DNA of 64,000 bases, taken from CALGTL01 sp963579135 (GTDB taxonomy: Bacteria > Chloroflexota > Dehalococcoidia > Lucifugimonadales > Australimonadaceae). The stretch's first letter is position 1. Each line of letters starts with the position of its first letter. The notes under the pieces were generated by a model, which made no database searches, was not told where the DNA came from, and worked only from the letters and a program-made list of their open reading frames with translations. The stretch lies in the NCBI GenBank assembly GCA_963579135.1, contig CAUZFB010000005.1, positions 1 through 64,000 on the forward strand, given 5' to 3'. This document shows positions 8,310 to 17,001 of this stretch, one piece after another. The position numbers were made by a program, and so were the translations under genes.

Positions 8310-9461
8310 CTAGATTTGCCCGGCGCGCTGGAAGATTTTGCCTTCCGTCGCGATGGTCGGGGCCGCGACCAGCTCAGCTTTCTCGTGGAACTCCTTGATC
8401 GTCTGTGCGCCCACCATGCTCATACTCACCTTGATGGCACCAACCAAGTTGTGGGTCCCGTCCGTGCGGCGGCTCGGGCCGAACAGCACCTGATCCAGGC
8501 TTGCAGAAGCACCAACGTTGATCCGCGTACCGCGGGGGAGCGCAGGGTGTGGGGTGGCCATGCCCCAGTTGAAGCCCTGGCCTGGTGCCTCGAACGTCTG
8601 CGCGAACGGCGTGCCGATCATCACCGCGTCGGCGCCAGCGGCCAACGCCTTGTTCACGTCGCCACCTGTGCGGATGCCACCGTCTGTGATGATCTGCACG
8701 TACTTGCCGGTGCGTGCGAAGAACTCATCCCGCGCAGCAGCACACTCCATCGTCGCAGAGACCTGCGGAACGCCCATACCCGTCACATCACGTGTCGTGC
8801 AAGCGGCGCCCGGGCCGACGCCGACGAAGATACCATCGATGCCCTGCTCCATAATCTCCAGCGTTGCACTGGCTGTCACTGTGTTGCCGATCAACACGGG
8901 CACCCTCACCTCGTTGACCAGGTCGGAGAAGCTCAGGCCCGTGTAACTGTTGGAGATGTGGCGCGCCGTGGTCACCGTAGATTGCACCACGATGATCTGC
9001 GCACCCGCCTCGACCGCCAGTGGGGCGAGGCGCTTCGCGTTCTGGGGGGTGACAGAAACCGCAACAACGCCGCCCGCTTCCTTGAGATCCCTTACCCGCT
9101 CCTGCACCAGGTTGTCCCGAAGCGGAGCAGTGTAGACCTTCTGCAGAACTTCGGTGACCGTCTCGCGAGGCGCCGCGCGCACCTCTTCGATCGCCGTCTG
9201 CGGATCCTCGTAGCGACCGTACACGCCTTCGAGGTTCATCACGCCAACGCCACCCGCCCTGGCCATAAGACCAGCGAAAGCAGGACTAACAATGGCATCC
9301 ATTGCAGACGCCATGATGGGAATCGTGAATTGGTAGGGGCCCACTTCAAACGTGGGAACGGAGAGCTCAGGGTTCGTCGTCACATCGCCGGGAACAATGG
9401 CGACCTCTTCGAAGCCATACGTCCTCCGAAGTTCCTTAATCTGAACACGCGGTAGCACCAT
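8310..9461 (-). CDS. guaB3: GuaB3 family IMP dehydrogenase-related protein
   Basis: TIM-barrel purine enzyme of the IMP dehydrogenase/GMP reductase superfamily. At 383 residues it lacks the CBS pair of classical GuaB (about 490). The catalytic-loop Cys is kept in GAACTTRDVTG, which corresponds to GPGSICTTR of IMPDH, near residue 225; DGGIRTGGDV and the flap follow. The N-terminus reads PRVQIKELRRTYGFEEV, as in actinobacterial and cyanobacterial GuaB3. It probably oxidises IMP to XMP with NAD, although the role of this subgroup has been debated. It is a single-gene unit divergent from hrcA and shares the downstream terminator with the MFS gene. Confidence 0.9.
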   Translation of the reverse strand: MVLPRVQIKELRRTYGFEEVAIVPGDVTTNPELSVPTFEVGPYQFTIPIMASAMDAIVSPAFAGLMARAGGVGVMNLEGVYGRYEDPQTAIEEVRAAPRETVTEVLQKVYTAPLRDNLVQERVRDLKEAGGVVAVSVTPQNAKRLAPLAVEAGAQIIVVQSTVTTARHISNSYTGLSFSDLVNEVRVPVLIGNTVTASATLEIMEQGIDGIFVGVGPGAACTTRDVTGMGVPQVSATMECAAARDEFFARTGKYVQIITDGGIRTGGDVNKALAAGADAVMIGTPFAQTFEAPGQGFNWGMATPHPALPRGTRINVGASASLDQVLFGPSRRTDGTHNLVGAIKVSMSMVGAQTIKEFHEKAELVAAPTIATEGKIFQRAGQI

Positions 9462-9727
9462 GACTCTGACCCCCTAGGCGTTGTGGTTATTAGAACCACC
9501 GTATCAAAGCATGGGGGGATGGTCAAACCTCAAAAACCTCACTCCAAAACACTCTTTCCCCTGACCGTAGATTGCCCTGTGGTCATTGGCAAGCACGGAT
9601 AAGCCAAAACGAGTTATGACGGATGTCGTCACGCGCGTCCGCCGCACTCTCTAATTTCCACTACGATGTGCTCGCACCGCGTGGGCCGCGCACGTCCCAG
9701 ACACGCCGCAGAACTCAGAATTCTCCA
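9462..9727. other. Intergenic region upstream of guaB3
   Basis: Divergent control region. On the minus strand a weak promoter candidate for guaB3 reads TTGACC (9521-9526), 17 bases, TACGGT (9498-9503). A 6-bp inverted repeat GTGGTT/AACCAC (9483-9499) overlaps its -10 and could be an operator. Nothing else is visible up to the hrcA promoter. Confidence 0.3.
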
Positions 9728-9758
9728 TTGACTCGCGCCCCTGAACATGTGCTACATT
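9728..9758 (+). promoter_or_regulatory. Predicted promoter of hrcA-dnaJ
   Basis: TTGACT (9728-9733) and TACATT (9753-9758) are 19 bases apart, with a TG one base before the -10 (extended -10), which compensates for the long spacer. The CIRCE operator starts 13 bases after the -10, at the expected transcription start. Confidence 0.6.
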
Positions 9759-9771
9759 TTGAAGAGTCGAA

Positions 9772-9798
9772 TTAGCACTCTCGTTGTTCGACTGCTAA
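9772..9798 (+). promoter_or_regulatory. CIRCE operator (HrcA binding site)
   Basis: TTAGCACTC (9772-9780), a 9-base spacer, GACTGCTAA (9790-9798). This is the canonical 9-9-9 CIRCE layout; only the third base of the right arm differs (GACTGCTAA for GAGTGCTAA). It lies just downstream of the hrcA promoter, so HrcA should repress its own operon until heat stress. Confidence 0.92.
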
Positions 9799-9820
9799 TT
9801 CAGGAATACCACGGTGCGCC

Positions 9821-10870
9821 ATGGATCCAGCTCCATCTCTCAACAAACGGCGCCAGCACCTGCTGGAAATCATCGTCGCCGACTACATCGAGACTGCGGT
9901 ACCTGTCGCGTCACAGCAGATTGCGCGCAAGCACGAGCTCAGCGTGAGTTCGGCGACGATACGCAACGATATGGCCGAACTTGAGGAAATGGGCTACATC
10001 ACCCGCCCACACACCTCTGCTGGTGGCATCCCCGGCGACCTCGCCTATCGCTTCTTCGTCGAGCGCTACGCCCGCACCGCACGCCCGTCACGACAGTTCG
10101 AGATTTTGGTACGCGGATCGCTATTGGCGGACTCCGGCGACCCCGATGCGTGGGCGCGCCATGCCGCCGCCCTCCTCTCCAACAGCGTCCGGAACGTGGC
10201 CATTGCCACGCCACCGCAGATCGCTACGGCCAGGCTCAAGCAACTCCAGCTCGTGCAGCTGCAAGAGACCCAGGCGCTCCTCGTTATGGTTCTGCAAGAC
10301 GCCACCGTCCGCCAGCGCATGGTCAATCTGGAAGCCGTCTTCTCCCAGGAAGACCTCACGGAAGCTGCGATCCGCCTTAACACCTTCCTCCACGGCAAAA
10401 CCGCAGACCAGATCAGAACGGCCTGGGACGCCGATTACCTGCCCCACCCCGCCGATGACATTGTCGTGGTCGAAGTCCTCAAGGCGCTGGCCGAAGAAGA
10501 GGAGGCGAAGAGCGTGCGTCAGTACACCCAAGGCCTCCACCATATCCTCAACCAACCCGAGTTCGAGAGCACCCACTCGGCCCGGGAAGCGGTAGAGGTA
10601 CTCGAGGACGGCGTGGCGCTCAAACGCGTCATCATCGACACCGGCAAAGAGTCTGGCATCGACGTCATCATCGGGGACGAGAACCCCCAGGAAACACTGC
10701 GACCCTACTCCGTGGTCCTCGCCCGTTACGGCATCCCTGGAGAGGCAACCGGGGTCGTTGGCACCGTGGGGCCAACCCGCATGGACTACACTAGGGCTAT
10801 CTCCAGCGTTCGCTATCTAGCCGACTTCCTCAGCGAGCTGCTGACGGCGTTGGGCGAAGAACGACCCTAG
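9821..10870 (+). CDS. hrcA: Heat-inducible transcription repressor HrcA
   Basis: DNA-binding repressor of class I heat-shock genes. The 349 residues start with a winged helix (LNKRRQHLLEIIVADYIETA, helix-turn-helix ending in SVSSATIRNDMAELEEMG near residue 55), followed by the conserved IxRPHTSAGGIPGDLAYRFFV and a GAF-like C-terminal region with GPTRMDYTRAIS close to the end. The ATG lies 23 bases after the CIRCE element. It is followed by dnaJ after 5 bases; grpE and dnaK are not in this cluster. Confidence 0.97.
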   Translation: MDPAPSLNKRRQHLLEIIVADYIETAVPVASQQIARKHELSVSSATIRNDMAELEEMGYITRPHTSAGGIPGDLAYRFFVERYARTARPSRQFEILVRGSLLADSGDPDAWARHAAALLSNSVRNVAIATPPQIATARLKQLQLVQLQETQALLVMVLQDATVRQRMVNLEAVFSQEDLTEAAIRLNTFLHGKTADQIRTAWDADYLPHPADDIVVVEVLKALAEEEEAKSVRQYTQGLHHILNQPEFESTHSAREAVEVLEDGVALKRVIIDTGKESGIDVIIGDENPQETLRPYSVVLARYGIPGEATGVVGTVGPTRMDYTRAISSVRYLADFLSELLTALGEERP

Positions 10871-10875
10871 CCTGC

Positions 10876-11946
10876 ATGACCACCAAACGCGATTACTACA
10901 ACATCCTTGAAGTTGGGCGCGACGCCTCCGAAGAGGACATTCGCAAAGCTTTCCGCAAGAAGGCTCTAGAGTTCCACCCGGACCGCAACAAGGACCCAGG
11001 CGCCCCTGACAAGTTCAAAGAGGTCAACGAGGCCTACCAGGTCCTCACCGATTCCGAACGCCGGGAGCGGTACGACCGATTCGGCCATGCCGGTGCCACC
11101 AATGGCGGCGGTGGTGCAGGCGGGTTCGAAGGGTTCGGCGGATTCGGCGATATCTTCGACGCCTTCTTTGGCGGCGGCGGATCACGTGGAGGCCGAGCGC
11201 GTGCCCGCGCTGGCCGAGACCTCCAAACCAACCTCATCGTCACCTTCGAGGAGGCCGTCTTCGGCGCGACCAAAGAGATTGAAGTCAACCGCACTGAGAG
11301 ATGCACACGGTGCGAAGGAGCCCGAAGCGAACCTGGGCACCAACCTCAGGCTTGCTCCAACTGCAAGGGCAGCGGCCGCGTACGCCGCGCTCAGCGCAGT
11401 ATGTTCGGCCAATTCATGACCGAGGTCGAATGCAACGCGTGCAACGGCAGTGGGCTCACCATCAGTCATCCCTGCACCCAATGCAAAGGCGCAGGCCAAG
11501 AGCGCACCAAGCGCAAGATCCAGGTTCAGGTTCCCGCAGGCGTCCCGCACGGCGCCAATCTCAATCTCCGAGGCCAGGGCGACAGCGGAGAACTCGGCGG
11601 TCCAGCGGGCGACCTCTACGTAGGCATGCACGTCGAACCCCACGCTTTCTTTGAGCGCGACGACACCTACATTCTCTACACCCTCGATGTCAGCTTCCCG
11701 CAGGCTGCCCTCGGCGCCGAGCTCGATATCCCCACGCTGGAAGGACCAAGGACGCTCAAAATCCCGGCAGGTACACAAACCGACCAAGTGTTTCGGATCA
11801 AAGGCCAGGGCGTCCCCCACCTGGGCCGCGAAGACCGCCGTGGCGACGAGATCATCACGGTGCGGGTAGCTACGCCCGAGAAGCTCTCGAGCCGCCAGCG
11901 CGAGCTCCTCGAGGAACTCCAGCTTACGTTCACCGACACCGAGTAG
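10876..11946 (+). CDS. dnaJ: Chaperone protein DnaJ
   Basis: Hsp70 co-chaperone. The J domain (residues 1-70) carries HPD in EFHPDRNKD; a Gly/Phe-rich stretch follows (about 75-110). The zinc-binding domain has all four CxxCxG repeats (CTRCEG, CSNCKG, CNACNG, CTQCKG, residues 137-210), and two C-terminal substrate-binding beta domains complete the 356 residues. All elements of a type I DnaJ are present. It is co-transcribed with hrcA and so under CIRCE control. The partner DnaK must be elsewhere in the genome. A short tandem duplication follows the stop codon. Confidence 0.97.
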   Translation: MTTKRDYYNILEVGRDASEEDIRKAFRKKALEFHPDRNKDPGAPDKFKEVNEAYQVLTDSERRERYDRFGHAGATNGGGGAGGFEGFGGFGDIFDAFFGGGGSRGGRARARAGRDLQTNLIVTFEEAVFGATKEIEVNRTERCTRCEGARSEPGHQPQACSNCKGSGRVRRAQRSMFGQFMTEVECNACNGSGLTISHPCTQCKGAGQERTKRKIQVQVPAGVPHGANLNLRGQGDSGELGGPAGDLYVGMHVEPHAFFERDDTYILYTLDVSFPQAALGAELDIPTLEGPRTLKIPAGTQTDQVFRIKGQGVPHLGREDRRGDEIITVRVATPEKLSSRQRELLEELQLTFTDTE

Positions 11947-11963
11947 GCACCGACGCCGAGTAG
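11931..11963 (+). repeat. 16-base tandem duplication across the dnaJ stop
   Basis: CACCGACACCGAGTAG (11931-11946, the last codons and stop of dnaJ) is repeated with one mismatch as CACCGACGCCGAGTAG at 11948-11963. It looks like a small slippage duplication with no coding effect. Confidence 0.6.
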
Positions 11964-12132
11964 CGAACCGCGTCACCCAATCCTCACGGGCGTGAGACGC
12001 CCCCGCTCCGCCACATCACTCTCCCCTCACCAACATCGAGCGAGTATGAAGGTTAGGTATTGCAACCCGTGATCTAGCGGCACCTTTCAATGGGAAGGTA
12101 TAGAGTGTGGACACCGACCGAGGGAGGTCGCA

Positions 12133-12462
12133 GTGTTCTGTCGCGCATGTGGAACCGCTAACGTCTCAGAGGCAAATTTCTGCACAAACTGCGGCGAACT
12201 ATTGGTCCAGCCCACCCCTCGGGAATTTCGGCAGGCCGCAACCCAAGTCTCTCGCTGCACAGCCGTTGTCGTGATGATTCCGGCAGGGTTCATCGTCGGC
12301 GGCAACGTAGCTCTCATGATGGTCTACCTCTGGTACAGATACTTCGAACCAAGCGCTTTCATCGGCGTCGTCTTTCTGGTCACAGGCATCGCGATCGCCG
12401 CCTGGATCCTCACCGCCAGCCTCAGCACGGGCCGAGCTGCGGTACTGGCGTCCCAGCAATGA
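12133..12462 (+). CDS. Small zinc-ribbon membrane protein
   Basis: 109 residues. The N-terminus is a zinc ribbon (FCRACGTANVSEANFCTNCG, two CxxC pairs), followed by two hydrophobic segments at about residues 45-70 and 75-100. The GTG start at 12133 is supported by GGGAGG six bases upstream. It is the first gene of a four-gene coupled run: its stop overlaps the next start by four bases (ATGA). The function is unknown. The same type of zinc ribbon recurs at the N-terminus of the DUF2339 protein two genes on, which suggests a common partner or assembly. Confidence 0.75.
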   Translation: MFCRACGTANVSEANFCTNCGELLVQPTPREFRQAATQVSRCTAVVVMIPAGFIVGGNVALMMVYLWYRYFEPSAFIGVVFLVTGIAIAAWILTASLSTGRAAVLASQQ

Positions 12463-12749
12463 TCTTAGGATCGATCGTTTCCAACGAACCTTTGGGACAA
12501 GGTTGGTTGGCGTTGATCGGTATCAAGATCGGCATGCTCTTGCCGCTGACGTTCTGGCGACAAATGCTAGCCAATCATTTCACGATGCTGGGAGTGCTGG
12601 TCGCCATAGGCGTGGCTGAGGTAGTGTTCGACGCAATGACCGCATCCACCACCGGCGACTGTTTGGCGCAGGCCGCAGCCGTGGTGTTCGCGGCCCTCTT
12701 CGTGACACCAGCAGTTCTGATCAATCCGGTGATCCAGAGGATCCGATGA
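12459..12749 (+). CDS. Small integral membrane protein, unknown function
   Basis: 96 residues with about three hydrophobic segments (WLALIGIKIGMLLPLTF; MLGVLVAIGVAEVVFDAM; AAAVVFAALFVTPAVLI) and no recognisable motif. Its start overlaps the zinc-ribbon gene by four bases and its stop overlaps the DUF2339 start by four bases, so it is translationally coupled on both sides. Not recognised; the context says only that it belongs to the DUF2339/DUF3999 envelope unit. Confidence 0.65.
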   Translation: MILGSIVSNEPLGQGWLALIGIKIGMLLPLTFWRQMLANHFTMLGVLVAIGVAEVVFDAMTASTTGDCLAQAAAVVFAALFVTPAVLINPVIQRIR

Positions 12750-15211
12750 CTACTGAGGCCCCCAACATGATCGAATGTACCTCCTGCGGACACCTGAACG
12801 CCGCGACCTCAAACTTCTGCATCTTCTGCGGCTCGCCCTTGGCGCCAGCGCCCGAGACTGCCATCCCTCCAGCACTCGAACTGCCGACAGACATCGGCGC
12901 ATTACAACGCGAGTTCACGCGGCTGTCGACCCGCGTCGACGCGCTCGAAGCACGCTTGGGACTCCGAGTGACAACGCTCGCCGAAGCTCAACCCGTCCAG
13001 GTTCCCGCCCAGGACACGGCTTCTCGTCCTGCCGCACAGACCACTAGCGTCACCGCGGCAGGACGAGAAGCCCTCAACGCAATCGAGGCAGGGAGTGGGC
13101 AAGACTACAGCCAAGCGCCAGTGCCACCCTCGCACTACCCACCACTGCCCGGCCGCTTTTCCTCCATTGACTGGGAGGCGGTCATGGGCCGCAACTGGTT
13201 CGCAATCATCGGTGCCACTGCGCTCGCCGTCGGCGCTGCATTCTTCCTGCGGCTTGCCTTCGAGAACAACTGGATCGGTGAGACCGGCCGCGTCGTTTTG
13301 GGTCTGGCTGGTGGCTTCATCCTTCTGGCCGCGGGCGAGTACACCGCGCGTCGCATCCCCCACTGGTCTCAGCCTGTCACGGGAGGCGGAATCTCGATCC
13401 TCTACCTTTCCATCTACGCCGCTTGCGGCTTCTACTCGCTAATCTCACCCATTGCGGCCCTCGCGTTCCTCCTCCTCGTTGTCGCCATTGCCGGCCTGCT
13501 GGCAATCCGATATGAGTCGACGATCATTGCCCTCATGGGCATCGGCGGCGCATTCCTGACGCCCCTACTCCTAGGGCGCGACATGGAGGACCAACGTTTC
13601 GTCCTACTTGGCTATCTCCTCGTCGTCGACCTTGGGGTCTTGGGCGTCTCCACCTTCCGGAACTGGCGCTGGTTCACGCTGTTGGGCATGCTTGGCACGT
13701 ACATCCTGCTTGCACTCTGGATCGATATCATCCCGCGCGACGAGCTACTGATCGCCCAGGCAGGGATCTCCACCGCATTCCTGATCTTCGTCGGCGCCAC
13801 GACCCTGTTCCACGTTGTGTGGCGCCGCCCCCCGCAGCTATTCGACATGGCGCTCATGACCCTCAACGCGGTCGCCTACTACGGAAGCACCTTCGGATTG
13901 CTCTGGGCTGAATATGACGTCTGGTTCGGATTGATCTCGCTCCTGCTAGCGGTGTTCTACGGCGGCGTCGGTTACGCCTCAATCAAGCGCTCGGGCGCAC
14001 CTCCCGAGGTGGCGCTGTACTCGCTGGCCACCGCGCTGCTGTTCCTAACCATCGCCGCGCCACTGCAACTCACTGGGGCCTGGATCACTGTCGCTTGGGC
14101 CGCTGAAGGAGCCATCCTCGTTTGGATCGGCTTCACTGTGGTCAGCAACCGCGTTCGCATATTTGCGCTGGGTGTCTTCGCTATCGCCGTCTTCCGGCTC
14201 TTGGCATTCGACACCTTCTGGCTGAACGCTCGCGAATTCGAACTCTTCGTCAACGACCGATTCCCAACCTTCGTTGTCAGCATCGCCGCACTCTATGTCG
14301 CCGCATTCCTCTACCGAAGCCGGCGTGCATCCTCCTCGGAGTGGGAACGCGACGTCGAAAGCGTCCTGATCGTCGGTGCCAATCTGCTCACAGTCTGGGT
14401 GTTAACTGCTGAAGTCTTCAGCTACTTCGAACGCCGCGCCCTCGAAGCTCTGGCTTCCGAATACCGGGACGACGCCCGCAACGCCCAGATCTCAGCCATC
14501 ACGGTCACGTGCGCTCTGTACGCCATGGGCCTCGTGGCCATCGCCTTCGCGCGAGGCGTGCCCGTGTTACGTTGGTTGGGGCTCGGTTTGATCGGCGTGG
14601 TAGCCGCCAAGTTCGTCCTCTACGACACCTTCCTCCTGGGCAGTCCACGATCCTCGCTCCTGCTCGTCGCCAACTTCTACTTCATCTCCGCCATCGCCGT
14701 TGTCGCCTTGGTCATGTTCGCGGCATTCATGACCTCCCGGCATCGTGACCAACTGCTGCCCAGCAACCGGCAGCTATTCACGGGCCTCGTCATACTCGCC
14801 AACGTCATCGCCCTCTGGGGGCTGTCGGTAGAGTCGTGGCGCTACCTCAGCGGCGTCGAGCGAGACGGTACCCAAAATCTCGAAAGCGCGAAGCACCTAA
14901 CACTTACCGTCCTGTGGACGGTGTACGCCATCGGCCTCATCGCAGTCGGAGTCGTCAGGCGCTCAAGAACCCTACGGCTCGCCGGGATCGCTCTCATCCT
15001 ATTGCCCATCGCAAAGCTGTTTGCGTTCGATGTCTTCCTCCTGGTGAGGGGATACCGCGCCGCGGCGTTCATATCTCTAGGCGTTATGCTGCTGGCGCTC
15101 GGCCTCGCCTACCAACGCTACAGCGGAATCTTCAGAGGCTTCTTCATGGGTGAACAGAGCGGCCGCCAGCCCCAAGCAGAAACCGAGACCAAAGAAGAAG
15201 CGGATGAGTAG
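12746..15211 (+). CDS. DUF2339 polytopic membrane protein with N-terminal zinc ribbon
   Basis: 821 residues. Residues 1-35 form a zinc ribbon (CTSCGHLNAATSNFCIFCG), a short coiled-coil segment follows (LQREFTRLSTRVDALEARLG), then a Pro/Ala-rich linker, and from about residue 135 to the end some 20 or more hydrophobic helices. The family entry motif IDWEAVMGRNWFAIIGATALAVG marks the start of the membrane part. DUF2339 proteins are inner-membrane proteins of unknown function, usually next to DUF3999 genes, as here. It overlaps the upstream gene by four bases and the DUF3999 gene by eight. The coiled coil and ribbon should face the cytosol. Confidence 0.88.
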   Translation: MTTEAPNMIECTSCGHLNAATSNFCIFCGSPLAPAPETAIPPALELPTDIGALQREFTRLSTRVDALEARLGLRVTTLAEAQPVQVPAQDTASRPAAQTTSVTAAGREALNAIEAGSGQDYSQAPVPPSHYPPLPGRFSSIDWEAVMGRNWFAIIGATALAVGAAFFLRLAFENNWIGETGRVVLGLAGGFILLAAGEYTARRIPHWSQPVTGGGISILYLSIYAACGFYSLISPIAALAFLLLVVAIAGLLAIRYESTIIALMGIGGAFLTPLLLGRDMEDQRFVLLGYLLVVDLGVLGVSTFRNWRWFTLLGMLGTYILLALWIDIIPRDELLIAQAGISTAFLIFVGATTLFHVVWRRPPQLFDMALMTLNAVAYYGSTFGLLWAEYDVWFGLISLLLAVFYGGVGYASIKRSGAPPEVALYSLATALLFLTIAAPLQLTGAWITVAWAAEGAILVWIGFTVVSNRVRIFALGVFAIAVFRLLAFDTFWLNAREFELFVNDRFPTFVVSIAALYVAAFLYRSRRASSSEWERDVESVLIVGANLLTVWVLTAEVFSYFERRALEALASEYRDDARNAQISAITVTCALYAMGLVAIAFARGVPVLRWLGLGLIGVVAAKFVLYDTFLLGSPRSSLLLVANFYFISAIAVVALVMFAAFMTSRHRDQLLPSNRQLFTGLVILANVIALWGLSVESWRYLSGVERDGTQNLESAKHLTLTVLWTVYAIGLIAVGVVRRSRTLRLAGIALILLPIAKLFAFDVFLLVRGYRAAAFISLGVMLLALGLAYQRYSGIFRGFFMGEQSGRQPQAETETKEEADE

Positions 15212-16520
15212 GCTCAGCAGAATAACCCTGCTCGTGACAGCCGTCGCTCTGGCGCTGATCGCCGCGCCGGTCGCGGCAGACTACGCCAAGTCCGACTGGC
15301 AGTATTTCAAGGCCATCGAGCTTCCCCTCGGAGCCGATCGCGACGGTCTCGTAGAAGTACCCATCGACGCCCAAACGTTCGAAGGCTCTTCGCGTGGACT
15401 GGCCGATGTCAGAATCGTAGCGTCAAGCTCTGGCGCTGGCGACGAAACACAGTACAAGCTCGTCATCGAACGCGCCGAGCGCCGGCGCAGCGCCGTCTCT
15501 CTCAACATGCGTGACTTGGGTTCCGTACAGCGCTCGCACACACAATTCGTGCTGACCCTCAGCCAACCCGGGAATCTCCACAACGAGGTCGAGATCCTCA
15601 CCAGCTCGCGCAATTTCCAACGTCGGGTCACGGTCGAATCCAGCACGGACGGCACCACCTGGGCGATGCTCAAAGACAACGCTGAGATCTACGACTTCAC
15701 CATCGCCGACCGCAGCGTCACCACCCGCGACAATCACGTCCGCTACCCCGTCTCCACCGCGCCACAGATCAGGATCACCATCATCGATGAGAACGAGCCG
15801 CCCCTTGACGTGCAGGGGGCAACAGGGTTCTTCATTGACGATATCGGCGTCCGCGAGATCGAATGGCCGGCCACAGTATCAAATCGCGCGCTGGACAGCG
15901 AACGGGGAATCTCGCATACCGTGTTCGACCTGGGCGGCCACGGCCGTCCAGCCAATCGGCTCGACCTCCAGACCAATCAAATCAATTTCTACCGCGACGT
16001 CAACCTCGCAGGAAGCGACGACGGCACCTGGTGGATCTCACTTCGCACGTCAGCCAACATTTACGCGTCCGATACTCCTCGTTTCCGAGGTAATGCGCTT
16101 TCTCTGGGCTTCGCAGACTCTGCGTTCCGGTTCTACCGGCTCTCTGTTTTCAACGCAGACAACCCACCGCTAGACCCACTGTTGGGAACGGTGTACGGAC
16201 CCGCCCACAACCTCATCTTCCAACCGCACCCAGGCGCCCGCTATCGCCTCTACTACGGCAACCCCTTGGCACGGACACCCTCATACGAACTTGAGCATCT
16301 CCTGCCGTACCTCGTCACGGAAAACCTGCCTCGCGCGCAAATGGGCACCCAATCAGCCAATCCGTCGTATAGCCGCCCGCCTACCCCCACAAAACCGTTC
16401 ACCGAGCGCTATCCCTGGCTGCTACCGCTGACCCTTACCGTGGGTGGCCTTATCATCGGATTCTTACTGACACGCCTATGGGTTGAAGTGAAACAGAAGC
16501 TGCCACCTCCCCCAGCTTAG
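15204..16520 (+). CDS. DUF3999 exported/anchored protein
   Basis: 438 residues from the ATG at 15204, which overlaps the DUF2339 stop (ATGAGTAG). This start gives a clean signal peptide (MSRLSRITLLVTAVALALIA, cleavage after APVAAD-like region). An in-frame ATG at 15150 would add a basic extension and is less likely. The middle is beta-rich with galactose-binding-like repeats typical of DUF3999. A single transmembrane helix is near the C-terminus (LPLTLTVGGLIIGFLLTRLW) with a short Pro-rich cytosolic tail. So the bulk should be outside the cytoplasmic membrane, held by the C-terminal anchor. Partner of the DUF2339 protein by gene order; biochemical role unknown. Confidence 0.85.
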   Translation: MSRLSRITLLVTAVALALIAAPVAADYAKSDWQYFKAIELPLGADRDGLVEVPIDAQTFEGSSRGLADVRIVASSSGAGDETQYKLVIERAERRRSAVSLNMRDLGSVQRSHTQFVLTLSQPGNLHNEVEILTSSRNFQRRVTVESSTDGTTWAMLKDNAEIYDFTIADRSVTTRDNHVRYPVSTAPQIRITIIDENEPPLDVQGATGFFIDDIGVREIEWPATVSNRALDSERGISHTVFDLGGHGRPANRLDLQTNQINFYRDVNLAGSDDGTWWISLRTSANIYASDTPRFRGNALSLGFADSAFRFYRLSVFNADNPPLDPLLGTVYGPAHNLIFQPHPGARYRLYYGNPLARTPSYELEHLLPYLVTENLPRAQMGTQSANPSYSRPPTPTKPFTERYPWLLPLTLTVGGLIIGFLLTRLWVEVKQKLPPPPA

Positions 16521-16553
16521 GCAGCGCGCGCTGCGGGGAACACACCTCGCCGC

Positions 16554-16910
16554 TCACCGGGCTCGAGGATCCCTACGGTAGAACGCCACGCCCGCAAGCA
16601 TGATCCCCACTCCGATACCAACCGGTATCGTCAGCAGAAAGATCACGGCGGCTTGGTCGCCCATTTCACTCCGACCGGCCAAGACAAACAGCCAACCCGC
16701 GAACAAGCCCAAAGCAGCTCCACCAGTTATCCCCACTATCGCCCACCACAAGAACGCTCGCCAGCGCCAGCCCACGAGCAACGCCACGGCGAACGCGGCC
16801 AGCACCGCGACAGCCAGCGCCCGACGCCCTGAGATCACCAGGAAAGCGGGCAAAAGCACACCCACGCTCCATGTGGCCGCTGACGTCAGAATCCCCTTGA
16901 GCTTGTCCAT
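16554..16910 (-). CDS. Small four-helix membrane protein, unknown function
   Basis: 118 residues from the ATG at 16908-16910 (an ATG four codons upstream, at 16922, is also possible). Four hydrophobic segments cover most of the chain (ATWSVGVLLPAFLVIS; ALAVAVLAAFAVALLVGW; FLWWAIVGITGGAALGLFAG; VIFLLTIPVGIGVGIMLAG), and it ends with a basic tail. No family recognised. It is convergent with the DUF3999 gene and starts about 90 bases from the divergent prmA gene. Longer upstream reading of this frame runs into prmA and is not credible. Confidence 0.6.
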   Translation of the reverse strand: MDKLKGILTSAATWSVGVLLPAFLVISGRRALAVAVLAAFAVALLVGWRWRAFLWWAIVGITGGAALGLFAGWLFVLAGRSEMGDQAAVIFLLTIPVGIGVGIMLAGVAFYRRDPRAR

Positions 16911-17001
16911 GCCCGCAATCATCCCACATCCGGTAATGCAAAACGCATCTCCCTCACGGGGCCCGCGCGCAACGAGGCACTCTCCGTGTAGCCTAGAAGG
17001 C

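Noticed and set aside
16521..16534. Palindrome GCAGCGCGCGCTGC as a terminator
   Set aside because: No loop and no T-run; probably compositional in GC-rich DNA.
16600..17001. N-terminal extension of prmA by 134 residues
   Set aside because: The extension is antisense to the small membrane-protein gene and the conserved L11 methyltransferase start is at 17002.
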